64,000 nucleotides of DNA from assembly GCA_947495165.1 (NCBI GenBank), contig CANLXM010000001.1, forward strand, positions 62,001 to 126,000, given 5' to 3'. Under the pieces are notes generated by a model. The model had not been told where the DNA came from. It did not search any database and was given only the letters and a program-made list of their open reading frames with translations. This DNA comes from an uncultured Cellulomonadaceae bacterium (lineage in GTDB: Bacteria > Actinomycetota > Actinomycetes > Actinomycetales > Cellulomonadaceae). The position numbers and the translations under genes are program-made. How positions within the stretch are numbered: the first letter of the stretch is position 1; the number at the start of each line of letters is the position of its first letter. Positions 7,310-14,790 of this stretch are shown one piece after another.

Positions 7310-8839
7310 ATGGTCAATGACGACACACGCGGCACCGACGCCGCCCTGCTCGAGATGCGCGGCATCGTCAAGCACTTCTCCGGGGTCCGTGCGCTCGACG
7401 GCGTCGACCTCGACGTCCGGGCCGGGGAGGTGCACTGCCTGCTCGGCCAGAACGGGGCCGGGAAGTCGACCCTCATCAAGGTGCTCGCGGGAGCCCACCA
7501 CCCCGACGCAGGCACCGTCACCTGGCAGGGCAAGAAGGCCTCGCTGTCCTCCCCGGTCGCCGCACTCGCCACCGGCGTCGCCACGATGTACCAAGAGCTC
7601 GACGTCGTCGACGGACTCACCGTCGCCGAGAACGTCTTCCTCGGGCACGAGCTCGCCGCCGCAGGTGTCACGCGCCGTCGCGAGGCACGCAACCGGACCC
7701 AGGAGATCCTCGACCGCCTGGGGCACGGGGACATCCCCACGAACCGCGACGTCGGGCACATGTCCGCCGCCAACAAGCAGATCGTCAGCATGGCGCGCGC
7801 GCTCTCGCACGACGCGAGGCTCATCGTCATGGACGAGCCCTCGGCCGTGCTCGACTCCGAGGAGGTCGCCAACCTCTTCCGCGTGGTGCGCGAGCTCACC
7901 TCGGCCGGCGTCGCCGTGCTCTACATCTCCCACCGGCTCGAGGAGATCCGCCAGATCGGCGACCGCATCACCGTCCTCAAGGACGGGCGCACCGTCGCGA
8001 GCGGGCTGCCCGCCGCCACGACCCCCACCGCCGACCTGATCCGCCTCATGACCGGCCGCACCGTGGAGCAGGTGTTCCCGCCCCGCCGGGTGGTCCCCAC
8101 GGAGGCCGAGACCCTCCTCGAGGTCGCGGACCTCGGTCTGCGGGGGGTGTTCTCCGACGTCTCGTTCTCGGTCCGCGCCGGCGAGGTCGTCGGGCTCGCA
8201 GGGCTCGTCGGCTCGGGGCGGTCAGAGATCCTCGAGACCGTCTACGGAGCGCGTCGAGCCACCGCCGGCACGGTCCAGGTCGCTGGGCGTGCCCTTCCGC
8301 CCGGCTCCGTCGCGGCCGCCGTCCGCCGCGGCATCGGCCTGGCACCGGAGGAGCGCAAGAGCCAGGGCCTGCTGCTCGACGAGGCCGTCTACCGCAACGT
8401 CACGCTCTCGACCTTCAGCCGCTTCGCCCGTGGGCCCTGGCTCGACGAGACCGCCGAGCGCGCGGCAGCCCGCGACCAGATCACGGCGCTCGAGCTGCGA
8501 CCCGCGGACCCGGACCGGCCGGCACGCACGCTCTCCGGCGGGAACCAGCAGAAGATCATGCTCGCGCGCTGGCTCGTGCACGGCTGCCGCGTCCTGCTGC
8601 TCGACGAGCCGACCCGCGGCGTCGACGTCGGCGCCCGCGCCGAGATCTACCAGCTCATCCACGCCCTCGCCCAGGCGGGCAACGCCGTCGTCGTCGTCTC
8701 GAGCGAGATCGACGAGGTCCTCGGCCTGTCCGACCGGGTCCTCGTGATCGACGACGGGCGGGTCCTGCACAGCGGGCCCGCAGACCAGATCGACGAGCAC
8801 CGCGTGCTCGACCTCGTCATGGAAGGAAGTGCCGCGTGA
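7310..8839 (+). CDS. Sugar ABC transporter, double ATP-binding subunit (RbsA/MglA type)
   Basis: A 509-residue fusion of two ABC ATPase domains, as in RbsA, XylG and MglA. The first half has Walker A GQNGAGKST (46-54), the signature region HMSAANKQIVSMARAL and Walker B LIVMDEPSAVL. The second half has a degenerate P-loop (AGLVGSGRSEI), the strong signature LSGGNQQK and Walker B VLLLDEPTRGVD. This asymmetry is typical of the family. It energises import of a pentose, hexose or polyol through the downstream permease and lipoprotein. First gene of the operon; its stop overlaps the permease start (GTGA). Confidence 0.95.
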   Translation: MVNDDTRGTDAALLEMRGIVKHFSGVRALDGVDLDVRAGEVHCLLGQNGAGKSTLIKVLAGAHHPDAGTVTWQGKKASLSSPVAALATGVATMYQELDVVDGLTVAENVFLGHELAAAGVTRRREARNRTQEILDRLGHGDIPTNRDVGHMSAANKQIVSMARALSHDARLIVMDEPSAVLDSEEVANLFRVVRELTSAGVAVLYISHRLEEIRQIGDRITVLKDGRTVASGLPAATTPTADLIRLMTGRTVEQVFPPRRVVPTEAETLLEVADLGLRGVFSDVSFSVRAGEVVGLAGLVGSGRSEILETVYGARRATAGTVQVAGRALPPGSVAAAVRRGIGLAPEERKSQGLLLDEAVYRNVTLSTFSRFARGPWLDETAERAAARDQITALELRPADPDRPARTLSGGNQQKIMLARWLVHGCRVLLLDEPTRGVDVGARAEIYQLIHALAQAGNAVVVVSSEIDEVLGLSDRVLVIDDGRVLHSGPADQIDEHRVLDLVMEGSAA

Positions 8840-9915
8840 GCGAGCAGATCCCCCCCTCGCTGGCCACGGCCGGCAGCGTCCCACCTGACCCCGACGCCCC
8901 GGCGCCGCTCGAGCGCAGCGCCAGGGACGCCGCCCCGCCGACCGGCCGCTATCGCCGCCTGCTGGGCGGCGGAGCGGGCCGCAACCTCGGGCTCGTCGTC
9001 GCGCTCGCGCTCCTGTGCGTCGTCGGCGTCGCGACCTCGGGGGAACGGTTCGCCAGCGTCGACAACGCCATGGCGATCCTCCGGCTCGCGGCCGTCCTCG
9101 GTGTCCTGAGCGTCGGCATGACCTTCGTCATCACTGGCGGCGGGATCGACCTGTCCGTCGGCTCCGTGCTCGGCCTCGCGTCGGTCTGGGCCACGACCCT
9201 CGCCACCCAGACCATGGCCGAGGACACCCACTGGGGAGTGATGGTCCTGACCGCGGTCGCTGTCGGGACGGTGTGCGGCCTGATCAGCGGCGTGCTCATC
9301 GCCTACGGCAAGGTCGTGGCGTTCATCGCGACCCTGGCGATGATGGTCGCGGCCCGCGGCCTGGCCGAGATCATCGCCAACCGACGCACCCAGATCGTCG
9401 AGGTCAACGCGTTCAAGGACGTGTTCCAGGCCGAGGTGCTCGGCATCTCCGCGAGCGTCTGGATCTTCATCCTCGTCGCGGTCGCCGGGTGGTTCCTGCT
9501 CAACCGCACGACGTTCGGGCGGCGCACCGTCGCCGTCGGCGGCAACCCCGAGGCCGCGAGGCTCGCGGGCATCAAGGTGCAGCGCCACACCATGTACCTC
9601 TACGCCCTGTCCGGGTGCACCGCCGGCATCGCCGCCGTGATGATGCTCGCCCGCACGAACTCGGGCTCGTCGACCAACGGGATGCTCTACGAGCTCGACG
9701 CGATCGCTGCGGTCGTCGTCGGCGGCACCCTGCTCGCCGGCGGCCGCGGCACCATCGTCGGCACCGTGCTCGGGGTCCTGATCTTCATGACGCTGACCAA
9801 CATCTTCATCCAGAACAACCTCTCGATCTCCGCCCAGCAGGTCGCCAAGGGCGTGATCATCGTCGTCGCCGTGCTGCTGCAGCAGCAGCTCGCCGCCCGG
9901 TCACGCCGGACCTGA
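8836..9915 (+). CDS. Sugar ABC transporter permease (RbsC type)
   Basis: A 359-residue integral membrane protein of the BPD_transp_2 family. After a cytoplasmic Pro/Ala-rich tail of about 50 residues come roughly 8-10 hydrophobic segments, including the characteristic GGGIDLSVGSVLGLAS loop and the EAA-like region GGNPEAARLAGIKV that contacts the ATPase. It forms the channel for a sugar-type solute. The GTG start overlaps the ATPase stop by 4 nt, so the two subunits are translationally coupled. Confidence 0.94.
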   Translation: MSEQIPPSLATAGSVPPDPDAPAPLERSARDAAPPTGRYRRLLGGGAGRNLGLVVALALLCVVGVATSGERFASVDNAMAILRLAAVLGVLSVGMTFVITGGGIDLSVGSVLGLASVWATTLATQTMAEDTHWGVMVLTAVAVGTVCGLISGVLIAYGKVVAFIATLAMMVAARGLAEIIANRRTQIVEVNAFKDVFQAEVLGISASVWIFILVAVAGWFLLNRTTFGRRTVAVGGNPEAARLAGIKVQRHTMYLYALSGCTAGIAAVMMLARTNSGSSTNGMLYELDAIAAVVVGGTLLAGGRGTIVGTVLGVLIFMTLTNIFIQNNLSISAQQVAKGVIIVVAVLLQQQLAARSRRT

Positions 9916-9983
9916 CCCGGCCCCAGCACTCCACCGCCAGCCCACCCCTGAGCCGCCCGGCTCGACGTTCAAAGGAGAACGCC

Positions 9984-11054
9984 ATGTCCGCACGTCCCAC
10001 CAACCGCCGCTGGTTCACCACGGCCGGTGCGCTCGCCGCGAGCGCACTCCTGCTCGGCGCCTGCACGTCCAACACCGCCCCGGAGGACGACGCGACCGGG
10101 GCCGCCACCGGCACGTCGACGAATACCGGCAGCGCGCCGGGAGCCAACGACGAGACCGGCGAGACCGTCGTCATCGGCTTCTCCGCTCCCGCCGCCGACC
10201 ACGGCTGGATGGGCGCGATCACCGCGGCGGCGTCCGCCGAGGCCGAGAAGTACGAGGACGTCGACCTGCGCGTCGCCGAGGGCACGAACGACGTCAACGT
10301 GCAGATCAGCCAGATCGAGCAGTTCATCAGCGACGGCGTGGACGCGATCGTGCTCCTGCCCTTCGACGGCGCCGCCCTGACCCAGGTCGCCATCAAGGCG
10401 ATGGAAGCCGGCATCCCGGTCGTGAACGTCGACCGCGAGTTCTCCAGCCCGTTCGCCGCGCGCACCACCGTCCTCGGCGACAACTACGGCATGGGGGTCT
10501 CCGCCGGCACCTACATCTGCTCCGAGCTCGGGGGCGAGTCCGGCGCCGTGGTCGCGGAGATCGCCGGGATCGACTCCCTGCCCCTCACCCAGGACCGGAG
10601 CCAGGGCTTCGCCGACGCCCTCGCCGACTGCGGCCTGAGCGTCACCAACCGCGTCGCCGCCGAGTTCACCGTCCAGAGCGGGCAGGCCGCCGCGGCGAAC
10701 CTGCTGCAGGCGGCCCCGGAGATCGACGCGCTGTGGAACCACGACGACGACCAGGGCGTCGGCGTCATGGCCGCCATCGAGGAGGCCGGTCGCGACGAGT
10801 TCCTCATGGTCGGCGGCGCCGGCTCGCGGAACGTCATGGAGGAGATCCAGGAGGGCGACTCGGTGCTCAAGGCCACCGTCGTGTACCCGTCGACGCAGGC
10901 GGCCGACGGCATCCGCCTGGCCCGCCTCCTCGTCCAGGACAAGGCCATGACCGACCTCGTCGAGGTCGAGGTGCCCCGGACCATCCAGCTGTTCGCGCCG
11001 GTCGTCACGGCCGAGAACGTCGAGCAGTACCTGCCCACCGCGTTCGACTCCTGA
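9984..11054 (+). CDS. Sugar-binding lipoprotein of ABC transporter (RbsB-like)
   Basis: A 356-residue periplasmic-binding-protein type I (RbsB/LacI-like) lipoprotein. Signal peptide with lipobox LLGAC (Cys about 29), then a Ser/Thr/Glu-rich tether to about residue 60. The two-lobe domain has typical landmarks: VVIGFSAPAADHGW at strand 1, QIEQFISDGVDAIVLLPFD, GIPVVNVDRE, and ALWNHDDDQGVG in the second lobe. It captures the substrate outside the membrane. A strong AAAGGAG ribosome-binding site lies before the ATG. The specific sugar cannot be read from sequence alone. Confidence 0.93.
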   Translation: MSARPTNRRWFTTAGALAASALLLGACTSNTAPEDDATGAATGTSTNTGSAPGANDETGETVVIGFSAPAADHGWMGAITAAASAEAEKYEDVDLRVAEGTNDVNVQISQIEQFISDGVDAIVLLPFDGAALTQVAIKAMEAGIPVVNVDREFSSPFAARTTVLGDNYGMGVSAGTYICSELGGESGAVVAEIAGIDSLPLTQDRSQGFADALADCGLSVTNRVAAEFTVQSGQAAAANLLQAAPEIDALWNHDDDQGVGVMAAIEEAGRDEFLMVGGAGSRNVMEEIQEGDSVLKATVVYPSTQAADGIRLARLLVQDKAMTDLVEVEVPRTIQLFAPVVTAENVEQYLPTAFDS

Positions 11055-11064
11055 GGCGGGGACT

Positions 11065-12279
11065 GTGCAGCACACAGACGACGACCTCGTGACGGGTCCC
11101 GAGCGCGCCACCCTGGGGGTGGGGATGGTCGGCTACGCCTTCATGGGTGCCGCCCACTCCCAGGGGTGGCGGGTCGCCCCACGCTTCTTCGACCTCCCCC
11201 TCGCCCCCCGCATGGTCGCGGTCGCCGGACGCACCGCGTCGGGTGTGCAGGAGGCGGCTGCCCGCCTCGGGTGGCAGGACTCTACGACTGACTGGCACAC
11301 GTTGCTGACCAGGGACGACGTCGACCTCGTGGACGTCTGCACCCCCGGCAACACCCACGCCGAGATCGCCATCGCGGCGCTGGAGGCCGGCAAGCACGTC
11401 CTGTGCGAGAAGCCGCTGGCCAACAGCGTCGCGGAGGCCGAGGCGATGGCGGCCGCCGCCGAGCGTGCGGCAGCCTCGGGCGTGCACGCGATGGTGGGCT
11501 TCACCTACCGCCGCGTGCCTGCGATCGCGCTCGCCCGGCAGCTCGTCGCGGAAGGGCGCATCGGCACCGTGCGGCACGTACGGGCGCAGTACCTGCAGGA
11601 CTGGATCGCCGACGCCGACGCGCCGCTGTCCTGGCGGCTCGACAAGGCGCAGGCCGGGTCGGGCGCGCTGGGCGACATCGGCGCCCACGTGGTCGACCTC
11701 GCCCAGCACCTCACCGGCGAGCTGATCACGGGGGTGAGCGGGATGCTGGAGACGTTCGTCGACGAGCGCCCGGTCGCCGCGGCCTCGTCGGGGCTGCACG
11801 CCACCGCCGGGACCGAGCGCGGTCCCGTGACGGTCGACGACGCCGCGATCTTCACGGCCCGCCTGTCGGGCGGCGGGCTCGCCTCCTTCGAGGCGACGCG
11901 CTTCGCCTGGGGACGCAAGAACGCCCTGCGCATCGAGATCAACGGTTCGCTCGGGTCCCTCGCGTTCGACTTCGAGGACATGAACGTCCTGAGCTACTAC
12001 GACGCGCGGGACGACGCCCGGGTGGCCGGGTTCCGGCGGATCATCGTCACCGAGCCCGAGCATCCGTACCTCGGGGCGTGGTGGCCCGCGGGGCACGGGC
12101 TCGGGTACGAGCACGGGTTCGTGCACCAGGTCGTCGACCTGGTCCGCGCGCTCGGCGAGGGCCGGGCGCCCGAGCCGACCTTCGCCGACGGCTTGCAGGT
12201 CCAGCGGGTGCTGGCCGCGGTCGAGGACAGCGCCGCCCACAGCAGCACCTGGACACCGATTCAGACCGGAGGACGTTGA
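11065..12279 (+). CDS. Gfo/Idh/MocA family NAD(P)-dependent sugar dehydrogenase
   Basis: A 404-residue Rossmann-fold oxidoreductase. The N-terminal dinucleotide motif is [11 protein letters not shown] (about 18-28), and the catalytic EKP motif lies at 115-117 (CEKPLA). The C-terminal alpha/beta domain includes a [14 protein letters not shown] metal/substrate helix. The family oxidises or reduces sugars, sugar acids or inositols. GTG start with a GAGGCGGGGA ribosome-binding region, 10 bp after the binding-protein stop, so it is in the same operon. Together with the next gene it suggests keto-sugar or inositol-like catabolism (inference). Confidence 0.92.
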   Translation: MQHTDDDLVTGPERATLGVGMVGYAFMGAAHSQGWRVAPRFFDLPLAPRMVAVAGRTASGVQEAAARLGWQDSTTDWHTLLTRDDVDLVDVCTPGNTHAEIAIAALEAGKHVLCEKPLANSVAEAEAMAAAAERAAASGVHAMVGFTYRRVPAIALARQLVAEGRIGTVRHVRAQYLQDWIADADAPLSWRLDKAQAGSGALGDIGAHVVDLAQHLTGELITGVSGMLETFVDERPVAAASSGLHATAGTERGPVTVDDAAIFTARLSGGGLASFEATRFAWGRKNALRIEINGSLGSLAFDFEDMNVLSYYDARDDARVAGFRRIIVTEPEHPYLGAWWPAGHGLGYEHGFVHQVVDLVRALGEGRAPEPTFADGLQVQRVLAAVEDSAAHSSTWTPIQTGGR

Positions 12280-12280
12280 C

Positions 12281-13285
12281 ATGGCACGACCGATCACGCT
12301 GTTCACAGGCCAGTGGGCCGACCTTCCCTTCGAGGAGGTCGCGCGCCTCGCGTCGGGCTGGGGCTACGACGGCCTCGAGATCGCCTGCTGGGGCGACCAC
12401 CTGGACCCGTGGCGCGGCGCCGAGGACGACGCCTACATCCAGTCCAAGCGCGACGTGCTCGAGAAGTACGGCCTCAAGGTCTACGCGATCTCGAACCACC
12501 TCAAGGGCCAGGCCGTGTGCGACGACCCGATCGACCAGCGCCACCGGGACATGCTGCCCGACGCGGTCTGGGGCGACGGCGACCCCGAGGGCGTGCGGCA
12601 GCGCGCGGCAGAGGAGATGAAGCTCACCGCCCGGACCGCCGCCCGGCTGGGGGTCGACACGGTCGTCGGCTTCACGGGATCGTCGATCTGGAAGTACGTC
12701 GCGATGTTCCCGCCGGTCTCCGAGGAGCTGATCGAGGCCGGCTACCGGGACTTCGCCGACCGGTGGAACCCGATCCTCGACGTCTTCGACGAGGTCGGCG
12801 TGCGGTTCGCCCACGAGGTCCACCCGAGCGAGATCGCCTACGACTACTGGACGACGGTCCGCACCATGGAAGCGATCGGCCACCGCGAGGCGTTCGGGCT
12901 GAACTGGGACCCGAGCCACTTCGTGTGGCAGGACCTCGACCCGGTCGGCTTCATGTGGGACTTCAAGGACCGGATCTACCACGTGGACTGCAAGGACGCG
13001 AAGCGCCGCGTGGGCAACGGCCGCAACGGGCGCCTGGGTTCGCACCTGCCGTGGGCCGACCCGCGGCGCGGCTGGGACTTCGTGTCCACCGGCCACGGCG
13101 ACGTGCCGTGGGAGGACTCCTTCCGGATGCTCAACACGATCGGCTACACGGGGCCGATCTCGGTCGAGTGGGAGGACGCGGGGATGGACCGGCTCGTCGG
13201 CGCCCCGGAGGCGCTCGAGTTCGTCCAGCGCCTCGCGTTCGACCCGCCGTCGGCCGCCTTCGACGCGGCGTTCAGCACCCGCTGA
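12281..13285 (+). CDS. Sugar phosphate isomerase/epimerase (AP endonuclease 2 TIM-barrel family)
   Basis: A 334-residue TIM-barrel protein of the xylose isomerase-like family (IolE, IolI, hydroxypyruvate isomerase relatives). Metal and proton-transfer candidates sit at the expected strand ends: the AHEVHPSE segment, [15 protein letters not shown] and a C-terminal VEWEDAGMD. It starts 1 nt after the dehydrogenase stop. In known pathways such pairs interconvert or dehydrate keto-sugars made by the Gfo/Idh/MocA partner. At 334 residues it is longer than IolE-type enzymes, with an insert around [20 protein letters not shown]. Confidence 0.9.
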   Translation: MARPITLFTGQWADLPFEEVARLASGWGYDGLEIACWGDHLDPWRGAEDDAYIQSKRDVLEKYGLKVYAISNHLKGQAVCDDPIDQRHRDMLPDAVWGDGDPEGVRQRAAEEMKLTARTAARLGVDTVVGFTGSSIWKYVAMFPPVSEELIEAGYRDFADRWNPILDVFDEVGVRFAHEVHPSEIAYDYWTTVRTMEAIGHREAFGLNWDPSHFVWQDLDPVGFMWDFKDRIYHVDCKDAKRRVGNGRNGRLGSHLPWADPRRGWDFVSTGHGDVPWEDSFRMLNTIGYTGPISVEWEDAGMDRLVGAPEALEFVQRLAFDPPSAAFDAAFSTR

Positions 13286-13311
13286 GCCGCCGTCGGTGGC
13301 ACGATCGCCCC

Positions 13312-13674
13312 ATGCGCCTCGTCTCCCTGCCTCGCCGCGACATCACCGCCTTCGGCAGCGCTGGCGTCGCCATGGACTTCCTGCCCGCCCTCGGGGGCGC
13401 CGACGGCGCCCGTGTGCACGTCGCGCACCTCGCGGCGGGCGGGACCATCGGTCGGCACCCGGCGCCGGTCCACCAGGTGTTCGCCGTCGTCCAGGGTGAG
13501 TGCCGCGTGGCGTCCGGGGACGACGAGCCCCGGCTCGCGCGCGCGGGTCAAGCGGTCCTCTGGGAGCCCGGCGAGGACCACCAGACGTGGGCCGTCACCG
13601 ACGTCGTCGCCGTGATCGTCGAGACGCCAGGAGACGTGCTCCTCGACGAGCACTTCGCCGACGTCGACGGCTGA
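13312..13674 (+). CDS. Small cupin-domain protein
   Basis: A 120-residue single cupin barrel. The metal-site motif is recognisable in part (GRHPAPVHQVFAVVQGE...WEPGEDHQTWAV), with His residues in both cupin boxes. Small cupins of this type act as sugar isomerases, dioxygenases or ligand sensors; none can be chosen here. It starts 26 bp after the isomerase stop and ends at a strong bidirectional hairpin. It is therefore either the last gene of the sugar operon or a short independent unit. Confidence 0.8.
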   Translation: MRLVSLPRRDITAFGSAGVAMDFLPALGGADGARVHVAHLAAGGTIGRHPAPVHQVFAVVQGECRVASGDDEPRLARAGQAVLWEPGEDHQTWAVTDVVAVIVETPGDVLLDEHFADVDG

Positions 13675-13675
13675 C

Positions 13676-13704
13676 GCGGTCGGGCGCAGCGCGCGCCCGA
13701 CCGC
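13676..13704. terminator. Bidirectional terminator between cupin and LLM oxidoreductase genes
   Basis: 12-bp perfect inverted repeat (GCGGTCGGGCGC and complement) with a 5-nt loop, starting just after the cupin stop and ending 7 bp before the stop of the convergent gene. No T-tract on either side. Confidence 0.7.
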
Positions 13705-13711
13705 ACGGCCC

Positions 13712-14695
13712 TCAGGAGGCGGCGGCGCGCAGCTTCTCGAGCAGCGGGCCGGCAGCCTCGTCGAGGAAGCGCTGCTGGCCGTCGTCGCCGATCTGCACCA
13801 GGGCGACGTCGGTGAAGCCGGCGTCGAGGTAGGGCTGCACCGCGGCCACGATCGCGTCGAGGTCCGGTCCGCACGGGATCGACTCGGCGACGTCCTCCGG
13901 GCGCACGAACGCGCTGGCGCTCTCGAACGCCTCCGTGGTCGGGAGGTTGGCGTTGACGGGCCAGCCGAGGCCGAACCACCGGAACTCGGCGTGCGCACGG
14001 GCGATCGCAGCGTCGGCGTCCGGGTCCCAGCAGATGGGGATCTGGCCGATCTTGCGCGATGCCGGGAGGGAGACGTCGCGGCGGGCGTCGTCCCAGCTCT
14101 TCAGCAGCCCCGGCTCCGGCTCGGTCGTGATGAGGTGGTCGGCGATCGTCGCGAACGCGGCGACGGACCGCGGTCCCGAGACAGCGACGCCGATCTCGAC
14201 CGGGGTGTCCGGGAGGTCCCACAGCCGAGCCGAGTCCACCTGGAAGTGCACGCCCTGGTAGTCCACGAGCTCGCCGCTGAAGAGGTCCTTGATGAGGTGG
14301 ACCGACTCGGTCAGGAGCTCGTGCCGCTCCTCGACGGCAGGCCAGCGCTCGCCCACGACGTGCTCGTTCAGGTTCTCTCCGGCGCCGAGGCCCAGGGTGA
14401 AGCGGCCGCCGGACAGCACACCGAGCGTGGCGGCCTTCTGCGCGACGACGGCGGGGTGGTAGCGGATCGACGGGCACGTCACGTAGGTCATCAGGTCCAC
14501 GCGCTCGGTCGCCTGGGCGACCGCGCCGAGGATGCTCCAGGCGTACCCGGAGTGGCCCTGGGTGTCGAGCCACGGCGAGTAGTGGTCGCTCGAGACCTCG
14601 AAGTCGAAGCCGACCCGCTCGGCTGCGACGGCATAGTCGACCAGGGCGCGGGGGCCGGACTGCTCGGTCATCAAGGTGTATCCGAATCGCGTCAT
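13712..14695 (-). CDS. F420-dependent LLM class oxidoreductase (G6PDH-related family)
   Basis: A 327-residue luciferase-like TIM barrel. The N-terminal signature GYTLMTEQSGPRALVDYA, SDHYSPWLDTQGHSG, the VTCPSIRYHPAVVAQKAAT core, GRFTLGLGAGENLNEH and VGERWP match the actinobacterial F420-dependent glucose-6-phosphate-dehydrogenase-related family (TIGR03557-type). These enzymes reduce or oxidise substrates with coenzyme F420 rather than FMN; the substrate is not predictable. The ATG at 14695 begins the conserved MTRFGYT core. Monocistronic and convergent to the sugar operon. Confidence 0.9.
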   Translation of the reverse strand: MTRFGYTLMTEQSGPRALVDYAVAAERVGFDFEVSSDHYSPWLDTQGHSGYAWSILGAVAQATERVDLMTYVTCPSIRYHPAVVAQKAATLGVLSGGRFTLGLGAGENLNEHVVGERWPAVEERHELLTESVHLIKDLFSGELVDYQGVHFQVDSARLWDLPDTPVEIGVAVSGPRSVAAFATIADHLITTEPEPGLLKSWDDARRDVSLPASRKIGQIPICWDPDADAAIARAHAEFRWFGLGWPVNANLPTTEAFESASAFVRPEDVAESIPCGPDLDAIVAAVQPYLDAGFTDVALVQIGDDGQQRFLDEAAGPLLEKLRAAAS

Positions 14696-14740
14696 CTGTC
14701 GATCGTGACGCGCCGGGCCTCGTGGCGCATCCTGGACGAC

Positions 14741-14773
14741 AGCGGCCCTCCCGTGATCCACGGGAGGGCCGCT
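14741..14773. terminator. Terminator behind MMPL gene
   Basis: 15-bp perfect inverted repeat (AGCGGCCCTCCCGTG and complement) with a 3-nt loop, 17 bp beyond the MMPL stop on the minus strand and upstream of the LLM gene. No clear T-run follows. Confidence 0.7.
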
Positions 14774-14790
14774 GCGGCGTCGGGCTCGGG

